Below are positions 17,934-26,959 of a stretch of DNA of 64,000 nt, piece by piece. Positions within the stretch are counted from its first letter, which is position 1. Each line of letters begins with the position of its first letter. Made by a program: the position numbers and the translations under genes. The notes beneath the pieces were generated by a model, which saw nothing but the letters and a program-made list of their open reading frames with translations, ran no database searches and was not told where the DNA came from. Origin of the DNA: Halomonas getboli (lineage in GTDB: Bacteria; Pseudomonadota; Gammaproteobacteria; Pseudomonadales; Halomonadaceae); NCBI RefSeq assembly GCF_023094245.1, contig NZ_JALMEW010000001.1:736757-800756 (forward strand). The letters are read 5' to 3'.

Positions 17934-18000
17934 TTTTGACCAGGGACGTCAAAAGAAGCGCCCAGGGACGGGTTCACCGCGTCCTCGCGAAGGCTTGCCC
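17934..18000. repeat. Intergenic hairpin repeat, copy B
   Basis: Stem TTTTGAC-CAGGGAC-GTCAAAA (17934-17954) and stem CCC-AGGGAC-GGG (17961-17972) are followed by TTCACCGCGTCCTCGCGAA and GGCTTGCCC. It ends 60 bases before the SMC gene start, so its hairpins may lie in the 5' leader of that operon. Confidence 0.75.
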
Positions 18001-18059
18001 TCGGCGTCGCCCCATATGTTCCGGCGCTCGCGACTGTCAGCAAAGATCAAGGACGCCGC

Positions 18060-21000
18060 ATGGCTCAGCTGTTACGCATCGTGATGATCCACGGTCATCT
18101 CGAGGGGGTGGTCGAACTGGATGTCGATGGCCACACCAACATCTGCGGCACCAACGCCTCGGGGAAGACCACCCTGCAGCGCCTGGTGCCGGTCTTCTAC
18201 GGGGAGCTGCCCAACCGGGTGGTGCCCAAGACCCGACGCAAGTTCGATGCCTTCTACCTGCCGCATCGCAACAGCTACCTGGTCTACGAATATCGCCGCG
18301 AGGAAGGCGACGTCTGCCAGGCGGTGCTCACCCGCAAGGGCGAGGGCGGCGTCGAGTATCGCTTCGTCGGCGCGCCCTATCGCCCAGAGGACTATCTGGT
18401 CGAGACCGAGGGCGGCGTGGTCGCTCTCGACTACGCCCAGTGGAACCAGGGGCTGCGCCGCCAGGGCACCCCGGTGTCGCACAAGCTCGGCGCCACCTCG
18501 GAATACCGCGCGGTGATCCAGAACGACTTCACCCAGCACGGCAGCGGCGGCGGCCGTCGCGAGGGCCTGAAGCTGCGCCAGGTCGCCGCCCGCTTCAGCC
18601 TGGTGCGCGCCGGGCGACGCATCCGCCACATGGAGAAGCTGGTCTCGGCGGTGCACGCCAAGGAGGGCAAGATGGACACCCTCAAGACCATGCTGGCGGC
18701 GATCTTCGAGGAAGACGGCGTCGAGCTGCCGATGACCCGCATCCGTAACACCAAGGCGCGGGAGTGGATCGCCCGCATGCGCCAGTCGATGCGCCTCGAA
18801 CCGCTGCAGAAGGCCCTTTCGGACCTGCAGCGCCAGGATCGCGAGCTCGCCGACCTGGAGGCCGGCCTGTGGCAGCTGCGTCCCCAGCTCGAGGCCGACC
18901 GCGCTAGCGCCGAGCGCGATCGGGCCGATCTGGAGGCGCAGATCGGCGAGCGCCAGCGCGACTTCCAGGCCCGCGAGCAGGGCTACGAGCAGGCGCGACA
19001 GGACGTCAACGACCGCCTCAGCGAGATGGGCAGCGAGCTCGAGCAGACCCGTGCCGAGCTCGATGATCTCCAGCGCCGCTTCGAGGCCTTCGAGGAGGCC
19101 GACATGCCCGGCCTGGAGCGGGACCTGAAGGCGCTGCCCCAGTGGCGCGAGCAGCAGCAGGGCCTGCGCGACCACCTCGAGTTCATGCAGCAGGCGGTGC
19201 AGGAAAGCAAGGCCCGTCTGGAAGCGCGGCTGGTGGAGCTCGGCGATCAGCTCGAGCGTCGCCGCGACGAGCTCCAGGCCCGGATCGACGCCCTCGGCGA
19301 GGAGAAGGACGCCCGCCGCGAGAGCCAGCGCGAGGCCGAGAGCCGCCTCGACGCCGACTACCAGACCCGCCGCCAGGCGCTGGACGGCGACTACCGCGGG
19401 CGCCTCGAGCAGCTCACCGCGCGCCTCTCCGAGCTCAAGGCCGAGCTCGCCCACGGCACCCAGACCGAGGACGAGGCTCGCGAGGCCGAGCGGGCCCAGC
19501 TGCGCGTCGACGAGGCCAGAAGCGCCCAGGACGCCGTTGCCGCCACCCTCGACGGCCTGCGCGGCGAGCTCGACGGCCACAGGCGCGCCCGCGATGACGC
19601 CGAGCGCGAGCTCGACCGGGTCTGCCAGCAGCGTGCCCGGGCCGAGGCCCGTCTCGAGGCGTTGGAGGTACAGCGCGACCCGGCCCAGGGCAGCCTGCGC
19701 CACTTCCTGCGCCACCACCGTCCCGGCTGGGAGCAGACCCTGGGCAAGGTGCTGGCGCCGGCGCTGCTCGAACGGCGTGACCTCGCCCCCCAGCTCAACG
19801 ATGACGCCAGCGACGACCTCCACGGCCTGGCCCTCGATCTGGCGGCCATCGCGCTGCCCGACCATGCCCAGGACGAGGCCGGCCTGCAGGCCGAGATCGC
19901 TGCGGCCGAACAGGCGCTGGGCGATGCCCGGGCGGCGGAGCAGGACGCCGAGAAGGCCCTCAAGGCCGGTCACGACAGGGTGCAGGAGGCCGACGCGCGT
20001 CTCGAGCGGGCGGGCGGCGAGAAGCGCCGCGCCGCGGAAGAGGTGGACTACGCCCTGCAGGCCCGCAGCCAGTGCCAGCTGCGTCATCAGCAGGCCCAGC
20101 AGGAACGTCAGTCGAGCCGACGTCAGGCCCTCGAGGAGCAGGAGGCGGTGCAGCAGGCGCTGCGCGAGGAACGCGATCAGGCGCTGGCGACGCTGGACGA
20201 GACCCACCGCGCCCAGCGCATGGAGCTTACCGCCGATCACCAGGGCCAGCTGGACGGCGTCGATCGCCAGATCGAGCAGTATCGCCGCCAGCTCGGCGAG
20301 ATCCGGGACGACCATCGCCGCCAGCGTGAGGAGCTCGAGGCCGCCTTCGATCGCGAGCTGGCCGACCGCGGCGTCGACCCGGTCAAGGTCCGCGAGACCC
20401 GGGCGAAGATCGAGGACCTGGGCCAGCGCATCCACGACACCGAAGCGCGACGCGACGAGCTCGACGCCTACGCTCGCTTCATGCGCCTCTACTGGGGCGA
20501 GCGCAAGCCGCGGCTGGTGGCCCGGGAAGCGGAGCTGAGCCAGGCCCAGCAGGCCGCCGAACGCGAGCGCAGGACGCTCAAGGACGCCTTCGACGCCGAC
20601 CGGGCCGAGCATCGGGCCGCCGTCGGCGAGCTCAAGCGCCGCCGCGAGGCCGCGCAGGCGCTGGTCGAGACCCTGGCGCCGCTGCTCGACACCCTGGAGG
20701 GGCTGTCGCTGGCGCCGGCCAGCGAGCCCCGCGGCGAGGCGCCGGGGGACGTCGACGAGCGCATCGAGCGCGCTCGCCAGGCGCTGGCCGACCACGCCCG
20801 CGCTCTCGACGCGCTGCGCCGCGGCTGCGAGAGGATCGAGGCGGACCTGATCAAGGGCGCCAGCGCCGACTTCCAGGACACCCTGGAGGCCGAGCGCGCC
20901 AAGCTCGAGGACCCCGGCCCGCGCCGCCTGCTGACGGTGCTCGCCGACATGCTGCAGCTGCTCGAGGGGCAACAGCAGCAGCTGCTGCAGGAAGGGCGCA

Positions 21001-21740
21001 ATCTCGGCGACGATCTCGACAAGTTCTTCACCGTGTTCCGCGACCTCAACCGGCGCATCAACGCCCAGAGCCGGCGTCTCTCCGACGAGGTGGCCGACGA
21101 CCTGAGACTCGAGGGCATCGGCAAGGCCGAGGTGAAGATCCAGTCGACCATCGACGAGCTGGGCTTCTGGGAGCCGCTCAAGCGCTTCGCCCAGCGCTAC
21201 CGCGAGTGGCGCGACGGCGGCCGCACGCTGCCGGACGACGACTATCTCGACGCCCTGGGCGACGTGGTGGAGCTGTTGCGCAGCGACCAGCAGTACAGCG
21301 TCGAGAGCCTGCTGCGCCTGGAGCTGCACCTCAACGAGGGCGGCGCCGACCTGGTGATCAAGAACGACCGCCAGCTGCTGGAGTCCTCCAGCCACGGCAT
21401 GGCCTACCTGATCCTGTGCAAGTTCCTGCTGGCCTTCACCCGGCTGCTGCGCGGCCCGGCCGAGGTGGCCGTGCACTGGCCCATCGACGAGATCGGCACC
21501 CTGGCGTATCACAACGTCGAGAAGCTGTTCGACGCCTGCGACAACAACCGCATCCATATCGTCGGTGCCTTCCCCAACCCGGAATCCGACGTGCTGATGC
21601 TGTTCCAGCACCGCTATCTGATCGACCGCGACGAGGCCGCGCCCGACAAGCGCCGGCTCAAGCGCATCGAACCGCGCCTGAGCCGCCTGGCCCAGCGCCT
21701 GCAGGACCGCCACAACGACCGTCAGGAGGCATCGGCATGA
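18060..21740 (+). CDS. SMC-like ATPase of a Wadjet/Mks-type system (JetC/MksB-like)
   Basis: The 1226-residue product has SMC architecture. Walker A GTNASGKTT is at residues 30-38. A long charged heptad-rich coiled coil runs from about 235 to 1020, broken near 545-605 by a globular hinge-like stretch (FLRHHRPGWEQTLGKVLAP). Near the C-terminus are the ABC signature ESSSHGMAYLI (about 1107) and the Walker B segment HWPIDEIGTL (about 1140). MukB is longer (about 1480); JetC/MksB proteins are close to this size. The ATG follows AAGGA. It is the first of four genes overlapping by four bases each. Loading onto and extrusion of DNA is inferred from the family. DNA-repair SMCs such as SbcC are excluded by the partners. 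Confidence 0.85.
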   Translation: MAQLLRIVMIHGHLEGVVELDVDGHTNICGTNASGKTTLQRLVPVFYGELPNRVVPKTRRKFDAFYLPHRNSYLVYEYRREEGDVCQAVLTRKGEGGVEYRFVGAPYRPEDYLVETEGGVVALDYAQWNQGLRRQGTPVSHKLGATSEYRAVIQNDFTQHGSGGGRREGLKLRQVAARFSLVRAGRRIRHMEKLVSAVHAKEGKMDTLKTMLAAIFEEDGVELPMTRIRNTKAREWIARMRQSMRLEPLQKALSDLQRQDRELADLEAGLWQLRPQLEADRASAERDRADLEAQIGERQRDFQAREQGYEQARQDVNDRLSEMGSELEQTRAELDDLQRRFEAFEEADMPGLERDLKALPQWREQQQGLRDHLEFMQQAVQESKARLEARLVELGDQLERRRDELQARIDALGEEKDARRESQREAESRLDADYQTRRQALDGDYRGRLEQLTARLSELKAELAHGTQTEDEAREAERAQLRVDEARSAQDAVAATLDGLRGELDGHRRARDDAERELDRVCQQRARAEARLEALEVQRDPAQGSLRHFLRHHRPGWEQTLGKVLAPALLERRDLAPQLNDDASDDLHGLALDLAAIALPDHAQDEAGLQAEIAAAEQALGDARAAEQDAEKALKAGHDRVQEADARLERAGGEKRRAAEEVDYALQARSQCQLRHQQAQQERQSSRRQALEEQEAVQQALREERDQALATLDETHRAQRMELTADHQGQLDGVDRQIEQYRRQLGEIRDDHRRQREELEAAFDRELADRGVDPVKVRETRAKIEDLGQRIHDTEARRDELDAYARFMRLYWGERKPRLVAREAELSQAQQAAERERRTLKDAFDADRAEHRAAVGELKRRREAAQALVETLAPLLDTLEGLSLAPASEPRGEAPGDVDERIERARQALADHARALDALRRGCERIEADLIKGASADFQDTLEAERAKLEDPGPRRLLTVLADMLQLLEGQQQQLLQEGRNLGDDLDKFFTVFRDLNRRINAQSRRLSDEVADDLRLEGIGKAEVKIQSTIDELGFWEPLKRFAQRYREWRDGGRTLPDDDYLDALGDVVELLRSDQQYSVESLLRLELHLNEGGADLVIKNDRQLLESSSHGMAYLILCKFLLAFTRLLRGPAEVAVHWPIDEIGTLAYHNVEKLFDACDNNRIHIVGAFPNPESDVLMLFQHRYLIDRDEAAPDKRRLKRIEPRLSRLAQRLQDRHNDRQEASA

Positions 21741-22408
21741 GCGAGGACATGATGTCAGAGAGTCCGATGACGGAGCGGTCCATGGTCGAGCTGGGCCCGC
21801 TGCTCGAGCGCCTGCTGGCCGGCGATTTCCTCTGCGCGGTCAGCGACGACGCGGCCTTCCGCCGCCTGCAGGACGAGGCGACCCGCGAGCGCCTCGACGC
21901 CTACCTGCGCCCGCTCAACCGGCGCCTGGCGACCAACGACGAGGGCAGCGTCTATTTCCTGGCCTGGCGCCAGCTCGACGAAGGCGCCCGCGACCAGCTC
22001 TCCCGTCAGCTGGCGGAGACCGTCGGCAGCCTGCTGCCGATGCTCGAATGGCTGCAGCTGGTGCAGGAGGCGCTCGGCCGCGACGGCCCGGTGTCGCCCG
22101 GCGACGTGCTCAAGCCGGCCGACTTCAGCTCGCGCTGCGAGGACAACCAGGGGCTGCGCGAGCGCCTCGAGCGCCTGGCCACCGATCCGTTCTTCGGCTC
22201 CCAGAGCGAGCAGCTCGACGCTCAGATCAAGCAAGTCTTCAAGCGCCTGCGCGAGCGCGGCTACCTGCGTCAGCCCCACGCCGACCGCCACTATTTCATT
22301 GCCACCGCCAAGATCGACTATCTGATCGAGCTGGTGCGCTTCATCCGCGACGAGGAGCAGCTGCCCGTCGACGACCAGGCCCCGGAGGCCCAGGAGCGGC
22401 TGCTGTGA
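21737..22408 (+). CDS. Small accessory subunit (JetB/MksE-like)
   Basis: The 223-residue acidic product is assigned mainly by position and size. MksE/JetB/MukE proteins are about 200-230 residues, with winged-helix folds that bind the kleisin. Visible segments are RLLAGDFLCAVSDDAAFRRL near the N-terminus, GSVYFLAWRQLD and, late, IKQVFKRLRERGYL followed by DRHYFIATAKIDYLIELVRF, which reads like a winged-helix recognition helix and wing. AGGAGG precedes the ATG by eight bases, inside the SMC gene; the overlap is ATGA. Sequence identity to MukE itself is not apparent by eye. Confidence 0.72.
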   Translation: MSEDMMSESPMTERSMVELGPLLERLLAGDFLCAVSDDAAFRRLQDEATRERLDAYLRPLNRRLATNDEGSVYFLAWRQLDEGARDQLSRQLAETVGSLLPMLEWLQLVQEALGRDGPVSPGDVLKPADFSSRCEDNQGLRERLERLATDPFFGSQSEQLDAQIKQVFKRLRERGYLRQPHADRHYFIATAKIDYLIELVRFIRDEEQLPVDDQAPEAQERLL

Positions 22409-23664
22409 GTACGAGCGACTCGGATGCCCTGGACAACCGCCTGCTCGGCACCGGCGCCGAGCGGCTGGCGCTGCTCGGCAAGCACGCCGAGGCGCTGATG
22501 GCCGGCTACGTGCGCGACGAGGTGCCGCTGGAGGGCCTGTCTACCACCGCGCTGAATCGACTGCTGTCGGCGCGCATCCTGTGGCGGCCCGACGAGCAGG
22601 CCGGCGTCAAGCTCGCGCCCAAGGTGCGCGAGCTGATCGCCGAGATGCTGGCCGACGAGACCCGCCGCCACGTCAACGCCGATGTGGCCGAGACGCTGGA
22701 GCTGATGCGCGGCCTGGTGCAGAGCTATCGCGAGGCCCGCGACGGCGCCGAGTACTGGCGTCAGGAACAGCAGCTGCTGCGCCTGCGCCAGGCGGTGGAC
22801 GACCTCGACGGCCGCTTCGCCGACGCCATCGACAGCCTGTGGCGGCGCCTCAACAGTGACTTCGGCTTCGTCAGCCGGCTGGCCGACAAGATCCGCGAGA
22901 ACGACCGCGCGCAGAAGCAGATCGTGCGACTGCTCGACGGCCTGGCGCTGATCGACTTCGACGAGCTGATCGATCTGGTGGGCGCCGACGGAGCGCTGCG
23001 CAAGCTGCTGGTCAGCCAGCTCCAGCATCGCCTGAGCCAGCACTACACCAGCCTGCGCGAGGTGCAGCGGCGGCTGATCGAGCTGATGGCGCGCTTCCGC
23101 CAGCAGCAGTCGCGCAGCCGCCTGGTGGCCGGCATGGCGGCCTTCCTGCGCGAGCATCCCGGCTTCGTGCCCGGCAACTATGCCCGGCGCAGCGAGGTGC
23201 CGGCGCTGGTCAACCGCGCCGCCCCGCTGACCGCCGCCGGCGCGGTGGCGCTCGATCATGCCCCGGATGCCCGGGTCGTCACCGAGCTGCTGCACGACCT
23301 GCCGCGGCCCGCCGCGGCGCCGGAGCCCGTCGCCGCCGCCGTGGCCGTCGAGCGTCACGAGGATTCACTGGTCGCCGCCCGCCAGCAGGCACTGAGGGAA
23401 GACGTCGAGCGCTTCTACCTGTCGGTGGTCGAGGGTGACGGCGCGCCGCAGAGCGCGCTCGAGTACCTCGAGGCGGGCGAGCTCGACTGGGGCGAGGAGA
23501 TCTGGCTGTTCCAGGTGCTGGCCGAGTTCCAGGGCCTGCCGCGCCGCGAGCAGGCCGCCTTCCGGCTGCGCCAGCGGGAGAGCCGGGCGGCCGCCTTCAA
23601 CGATGTGCGGCTGATCCATGATGTCAGCCTTCAGCTCGCTCCCGCGCGTGCGGAGCGCGCATGA
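22405..23664 (+). CDS. Kleisin-like subunit (JetA/MksF-like)
   Basis: The 419-residue, mostly helical product fits MukF/MksF/JetA kleisins in size (MukF 440) and layout. It has an N-terminal helical/winged region, a middle segment with a long amphipathic helix (RQAVDDLDGRFADAIDSLWR), and a C-terminal domain after a Pro/Ala linker (about residue 295) ending in ALEYLEAGELDWGEEIWL. The start is GTG in a GTGA overlap, with CCAGGAGCGG upstream. It would bridge the SMC heads. Databases may label such proteins phosphoenolpyruvate carboxylase, which nothing here supports. Confidence 0.72.
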   Translation: MSTSDSDALDNRLLGTGAERLALLGKHAEALMAGYVRDEVPLEGLSTTALNRLLSARILWRPDEQAGVKLAPKVRELIAEMLADETRRHVNADVAETLELMRGLVQSYREARDGAEYWRQEQQLLRLRQAVDDLDGRFADAIDSLWRRLNSDFGFVSRLADKIRENDRAQKQIVRLLDGLALIDFDELIDLVGADGALRKLLVSQLQHRLSQHYTSLREVQRRLIELMARFRQQQSRSRLVAGMAAFLREHPGFVPGNYARRSEVPALVNRAAPLTAAGAVALDHAPDARVVTELLHDLPRPAAAPEPVAAAVAVERHEDSLVAARQQALREDVERFYLSVVEGDGAPQSALEYLEAGELDWGEEIWLFQVLAEFQGLPRREQAAFRLRQRESRAAAFNDVRLIHDVSLQLAPARAERA

Positions 23665-24545
23665 CGGCGCTCTCGGCGTCGGCGCGGCGGGTGCTGCGCG
23701 ACGCGGCCGGCAAGCTGCGCCTCGAGCCGTACGTCGACAAGACGCGGGGCAAGGCGGTGGCGGAGATCGTCGCCTGGTGCCGGGGCTGGGACATCGAGCC
23801 CGGGGCGCGCCTGAATCGTGTCCGGCTGCGACTCGATCGCGAGCTGCTGGAGGCCATCGACGCCGAGCTCGAGGTGCAGGGGCAGCCGCCGCTGGTGGCC
23901 GAGCTGAGCGGGCTGACCACCGCCGAACAGGCCGAGCATGGCCAGCAGGAAGCGAAGAGCGTGCGCGAGGCGCCGCGGGAATCGCGGGTACTGGTCAGCC
24001 TGCCGGCTGGTGCATCCCGTCCGGGCATCGCCAGCGGGGTGAGGGAATGCCTGGATGTCGACTGGCGTACCATCACGCTCGACGCCTTCGACGCGCTGGT
24101 GCAGGTCGAGAACCTCGACAGCTTCTACGCCTTCACGGCCCATCTCCCGGCGTTGTCGGCGTATCAAAGGCCGCTGGTGGTCTATCGCGGCGACCGCCAC
24201 TACGGCGGCGGCTTCGCCCGGCTGGCCGGGGCCTGGTCGGCTTCCGGCCGGCCGCATGCCTACGCCGGCGACTTCGACCTCAAGGGGCTCGATATCGCGC
24301 TCGCAAGCGGTGCGACCGAGCTGCTGCTGCCGCCGCTGGTGTGGCTACGGCAGCATGCCACGGCCGCTCATGTGCCGGCGAGCCAGGAGCCGTATCGGGA
24401 GTGGCTGCGGCGGCATCGCGCTACGCTGCCCGAGACCCATCCGCTGCGCGGGTATCTCGCGCTGCTGCTCGACGAGCAGCGCGGGCTGAAGCAGCAGTGG
24501 TTCATGGCGCCGTGCGTGACGCTGGCCCTTCGCGGCCCGGCCTAG
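23661..24545 (+). CDS. TOPRIM-domain nuclease subunit (JetD/MksG-like)
   Basis: The 294-residue product ends the SMC operon. Its C-terminal half carries the TOPRIM pattern: Glu150 in VENLDSFYAF, then YRGD, and YAGDFDLKGLDIAL with Asp204 and Asp206. These are the metal ligands of topoisomerase-primase nucleases and match the JetD/DUF2220 layout (E-N, then D-x-D-x-x-G). The N-terminal 130 residues are basic and helical, probably DNA- or partner-binding. It is shorter than many JetD proteins (about 390). In Wadjet/Mks systems this subunit cleaves plasmid DNA after SMC loop extrusion; that role here is inference. It overlaps the kleisin gene by four bases. Confidence 0.8.
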   Translation: MTALSASARRVLRDAAGKLRLEPYVDKTRGKAVAEIVAWCRGWDIEPGARLNRVRLRLDRELLEAIDAELEVQGQPPLVAELSGLTTAEQAEHGQQEAKSVREAPRESRVLVSLPAGASRPGIASGVRECLDVDWRTITLDAFDALVQVENLDSFYAFTAHLPALSAYQRPLVVYRGDRHYGGGFARLAGAWSASGRPHAYAGDFDLKGLDIALASGATELLLPPLVWLRQHATAAHVPASQEPYREWLRRHRATLPETHPLRGYLALLLDEQRGLKQQWFMAPCVTLALRGPA

Positions 24546-24578
24546 GCGGCCCTGCCACGTGCTCGCCCCGGCGCCGAC

Positions 24579-24797
24579 TCAGGCGCCCAGGCCGCTCTCG
24601 CGCAGCAGCTGGTCGATGCTGCGCTCGGCGCGGCGTAGACCGGCACCTTCGATCATCAGCTCGCTTTCCAGATTGGCGAGGCCTTCGGCCACCAGGCGCT
24701 CGAGCAGTTCCTGTCGGGGCAGGCCGCAGCGCTCGGCGAGGCGCTCCAGGCGCAGCGACTGGTCGCGGGTCAGGTGCAGCAGATGCGGAAGGGGCAT
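24579..24797 (-). CDS. Small ribbon-helix-helix-like protein
   Basis: The 72-residue product begins MPLPHLLHLTRDQSLRLERL and has a predicted strand-helix-helix pattern (LTRDQSLRLERLAERCG, then PRQELLERLVAEGL), like CopG/Arc-type DNA-binding proteins. An ideal AGGAGGA lies seven bases before the minus-strand ATG. It is convergent with the JetD-like gene (33-base gap) and may be an antitoxin-like or autoregulatory protein; no toxin partner is adjacent. Its relation to the SMC operon is unknown. Confidence 0.7.
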   Translation of the reverse strand: MPLPHLLHLTRDQSLRLERLAERCGLPRQELLERLVAEGLANLESELMIEGAGLRRAERSIDQLLRESGLGA

Positions 24798-24921
24798 GGC
24801 GGATCCTCCTGAGTGGATACTCGGAGTCTCTCACCGGGCCATGACAGGCCCATGACGGAAAACGACATCGGCGTTGCGAATTCGGCCTCGATGGCGGATA
24901 CCCCGCCGCGGCTCACGCGGC

Positions 24922-25608
24922 TCACGACAAGCCGCGGCGCTCCATCACGTCGACGATGATCGGCACCGGCGTCATCAGATGCTCGCGCATCATGGCCCGG
25001 GCGCGCTCGGTGTCGCGGGCCAGGATGGCGTCGACCAGGGCGGCGTGCTCCTGGCGCTTGCGCTCCAGGGCCTCGTCGGAGAACACCGTCTCCTGCAGCC
25101 ACAGATGACGGTAGCGCTCGACCTGGTCGAACAGGCTCTGGCGCAACTGCATCAGATGCGGCGAGCCGCAGCCGGCGGCGATGGCGGTGTGGAAGGCCTT
25201 GTGGCGGCTGTCCCAGACGTCGAGCATCTCCTCGGCATTGTGCACCTCCATCACCTTGGCCAGGGTATGGGCCTTGGCCAGCACGTCGGCCTCCCAGGCG
25301 TCGTCGCCACGCTCGATGGCCAGCTCCAGCACCAGGCCTTCCAGCTGGGCGCGGGCGTCGTAGAGGTCGGCCAGCTCCTCGCGCGACATCGGCGCGACCC
25401 GGTAGCCGCGCTGGCTGATCGCCACCACCAGCCGTTCGGCCACCAGCTGTGACAGCGCCTCGCGCAGCGGGCCGATGCCGAGGTCGTAGCGTTCCTTCAG
25501 CCGGCTCATCAGCAGCTTCTCCCCGGGCGGATAGAGGCCGCGGATGATGTCCTGCTTGAGCCAGCGGTAGGCGCTGATGCCGAGGTTCTGTCGGGGCGTG
25601 CTGTCCAT
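24922..25608 (-). CDS. GntR-family transcriptional regulator (FadR C-terminal domain)
   Basis: The 228-residue product has an N-terminal GntR winged helix (AYRWLKQDIIRGLYPPGEKL, then GIGPLREALSQLVAERLV) and an all-helical FCD ligand-binding domain with the metal-site histidines typical of that group (SRHKAFHTAI, QEHAALVDAI, MMREHL). It has the length and layout of CsiR-like regulators of carboxylate catabolism. The effector and targets cannot be read from the neighbours: an FAD oxidoreductase on the same strand upstream and a small RHH-like gene downstream. Confidence 0.88.
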   Translation of the reverse strand: MDSTPRQNLGISAYRWLKQDIIRGLYPPGEKLLMSRLKERYDLGIGPLREALSQLVAERLVVAISQRGYRVAPMSREELADLYDARAQLEGLVLELAIERGDDAWEADVLAKAHTLAKVMEVHNAEEMLDVWDSRHKAFHTAIAAGCGSPHLMQLRQSLFDQVERYRHLWLQETVFSDEALERKRQEHAALVDAILARDTERARAMMREHLMTPVPIIVDVMERRGLS

Positions 25609-25683
25609 GGTGCTGCCGTTCCCTGTGATGGCCGGTCATGATACCCGATCGAGGCGGCCGCCGAGAATCCGCTTCGGGCGCGC

Positions 25684-26829
25684 TCAGCCGCGATAGCCGG
25701 CCAGGAAGCGCGTGTCGAGATGGCGTTTCCAATGCCAGGCCAGGCGTCCGCCCCACCAGGCACCGCCGCGAATCGCCAGCGCCTGGCCGTGGCCCAGGTC
25801 GAGGATCGACAGCGCCCGGCGCTGGGGCCGATAGGGGCGCAGTGCCTCGCCCTGCCACCAGGCGGCCAGGTTGTTCCGCAGCACCGGCGCCTGTCGCACG
25901 CCGTAGACGCCGAGCCGTGGCAGTTCGTGCTCGAGGAGGGCGGCGCAGTCGCCGGCGGCGAATACCCATGACGCCGCCGGGCTCTGCAGGCAGTCGGTGA
26001 CTGTCAGGCCGCGGCCGGCAATCGTCGGCAGGCCGAGCCGCTCGATCACCGGCGGCGGGGTGAGTCCCACGGCGTGAATCACGTGGTCGGCGGCGAAGAA
26101 GCGCGCGTTGTCTTCCCCCGGCGGCTGCCCGGGCGGGGTCGCCATGACGCCGCCCGGCAGGTGGCCGACCAGCGCGAGGCCGGTCGCGACCTCGATGCGA
26201 CGCCGGACGAGGCGGCGGTGCAGCCAGCGCACCGCGCCCCGAGGGGCGCCGGGTAGCAGCTCCGGCGCCCGGGTCAGCAGGCGAATGGTCGGGTCGAGGC
26301 CATGGCGGTCGGCCAGGGCGCGCAGCTGGCAGGCCACCTCGACGCCGCTGGCGCCGCCGCCGGCCACCAGCAGGCGAGGACGCTTTCCCGCCGCGAAGTC
26401 GCGCTCCAGTCGCCGTCGCAGTGCCACCAGTCGGGGAATCGGCTTGACCGCCCACACGCTTGGGCCCTCGGGATGGGCGGGCGGCGGGATCACCGTCGAG
26501 CCGAGATTGAGCGAGACGGCCGACACCGCCAGGCGACGGCCGTCGTCCAGCTGCGCCTCGTGACGCTCGAGATCGAGGCCCGTCAGCCGACCGCGCAGGG
26601 CCTCGACGCCGCGGCGGTGGGCCAGCGCCATGGGATCGAGGCGATCCGCGGCGGGCGCGTACTGGCCGCCCAGCACGCCGCCGGCCATGCCGGAATACCA
26701 GAAGCCGCCGGGATCGAGCAGCACGACGCGCGGCATGGGCAGGCGATGTCGCTGGTCGATCAGGTGCAGATTGGCATGCCCGGCGCCGACCAGCAGCAGC
26801 GGCGCCTCGGTGGAGGAAGACGGGCTCAT
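25684..26829 (-). CDS. FAD/NAD(P)-dependent pyridine nucleotide-disulphide oxidoreductase
   Basis: The 381-residue product has an N-terminal dinucleotide-binding motif (LLLVGAGHANLHLI) and a second one in RLLVAGGGASGVEVACQLRAL, so it binds FAD and NAD(P)H as type II NADH dehydrogenases and SelD-linked oxidoreductases do. The late FAD motif WVFAAGDCA is present. GAGHANL-type N-termini are typical of a group sometimes fused to selenophosphate synthase; no selD is seen here. The ATG at 26829 was chosen because the dinucleotide motif follows directly; the longer frame upstream runs into the divergent promoter of the EAL gene. The physiological substrate is unknown. Confidence 0.83.
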   Translation of the reverse strand: MSPSSSTEAPLLLVGAGHANLHLIDQRHRLPMPRVVLLDPGGFWYSGMAGGVLGGQYAPAADRLDPMALAHRRGVEALRGRLTGLDLERHEAQLDDGRRLAVSAVSLNLGSTVIPPPAHPEGPSVWAVKPIPRLVALRRRLERDFAAGKRPRLLVAGGGASGVEVACQLRALADRHGLDPTIRLLTRAPELLPGAPRGAVRWLHRRLVRRRIEVATGLALVGHLPGGVMATPPGQPPGEDNARFFAADHVIHAVGLTPPPVIERLGLPTIAGRGLTVTDCLQSPAASWVFAAGDCAALLEHELPRLGVYGVRQAPVLRNNLAAWWQGEALRPYRPQRRALSILDLGHGQALAIRGGAWWGGRLAWHWKRHLDTRFLAGYRG

Positions 26830-26959
26830 GAAGCGAGCGTAGCGAAACGGCGAGCGCCGCGCGACGAGACGTCGTTGTCCAACGCGCTGACTGGCGGTTG
26901 ACGACCGGCATGGCAAAGGGCTCATATGGGATCCGAAACTTAACGAGTCGAATTCCCAG

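Noticed and set aside
17761..18084. Small gene between the kinase and SMC genes
   Set aside because: It lies across the hairpin repeats, which give spurious reading frames, and has no ribosome site.
18072..21713. A 1213-codon open frame antisense to the SMC gene
   Set aside because: It mirrors the sense gene in GC-rich DNA, is Leu/Gly/Val/Ala-repetitive, and has no domain; the sense strand has SMC motifs and ribosome sites.
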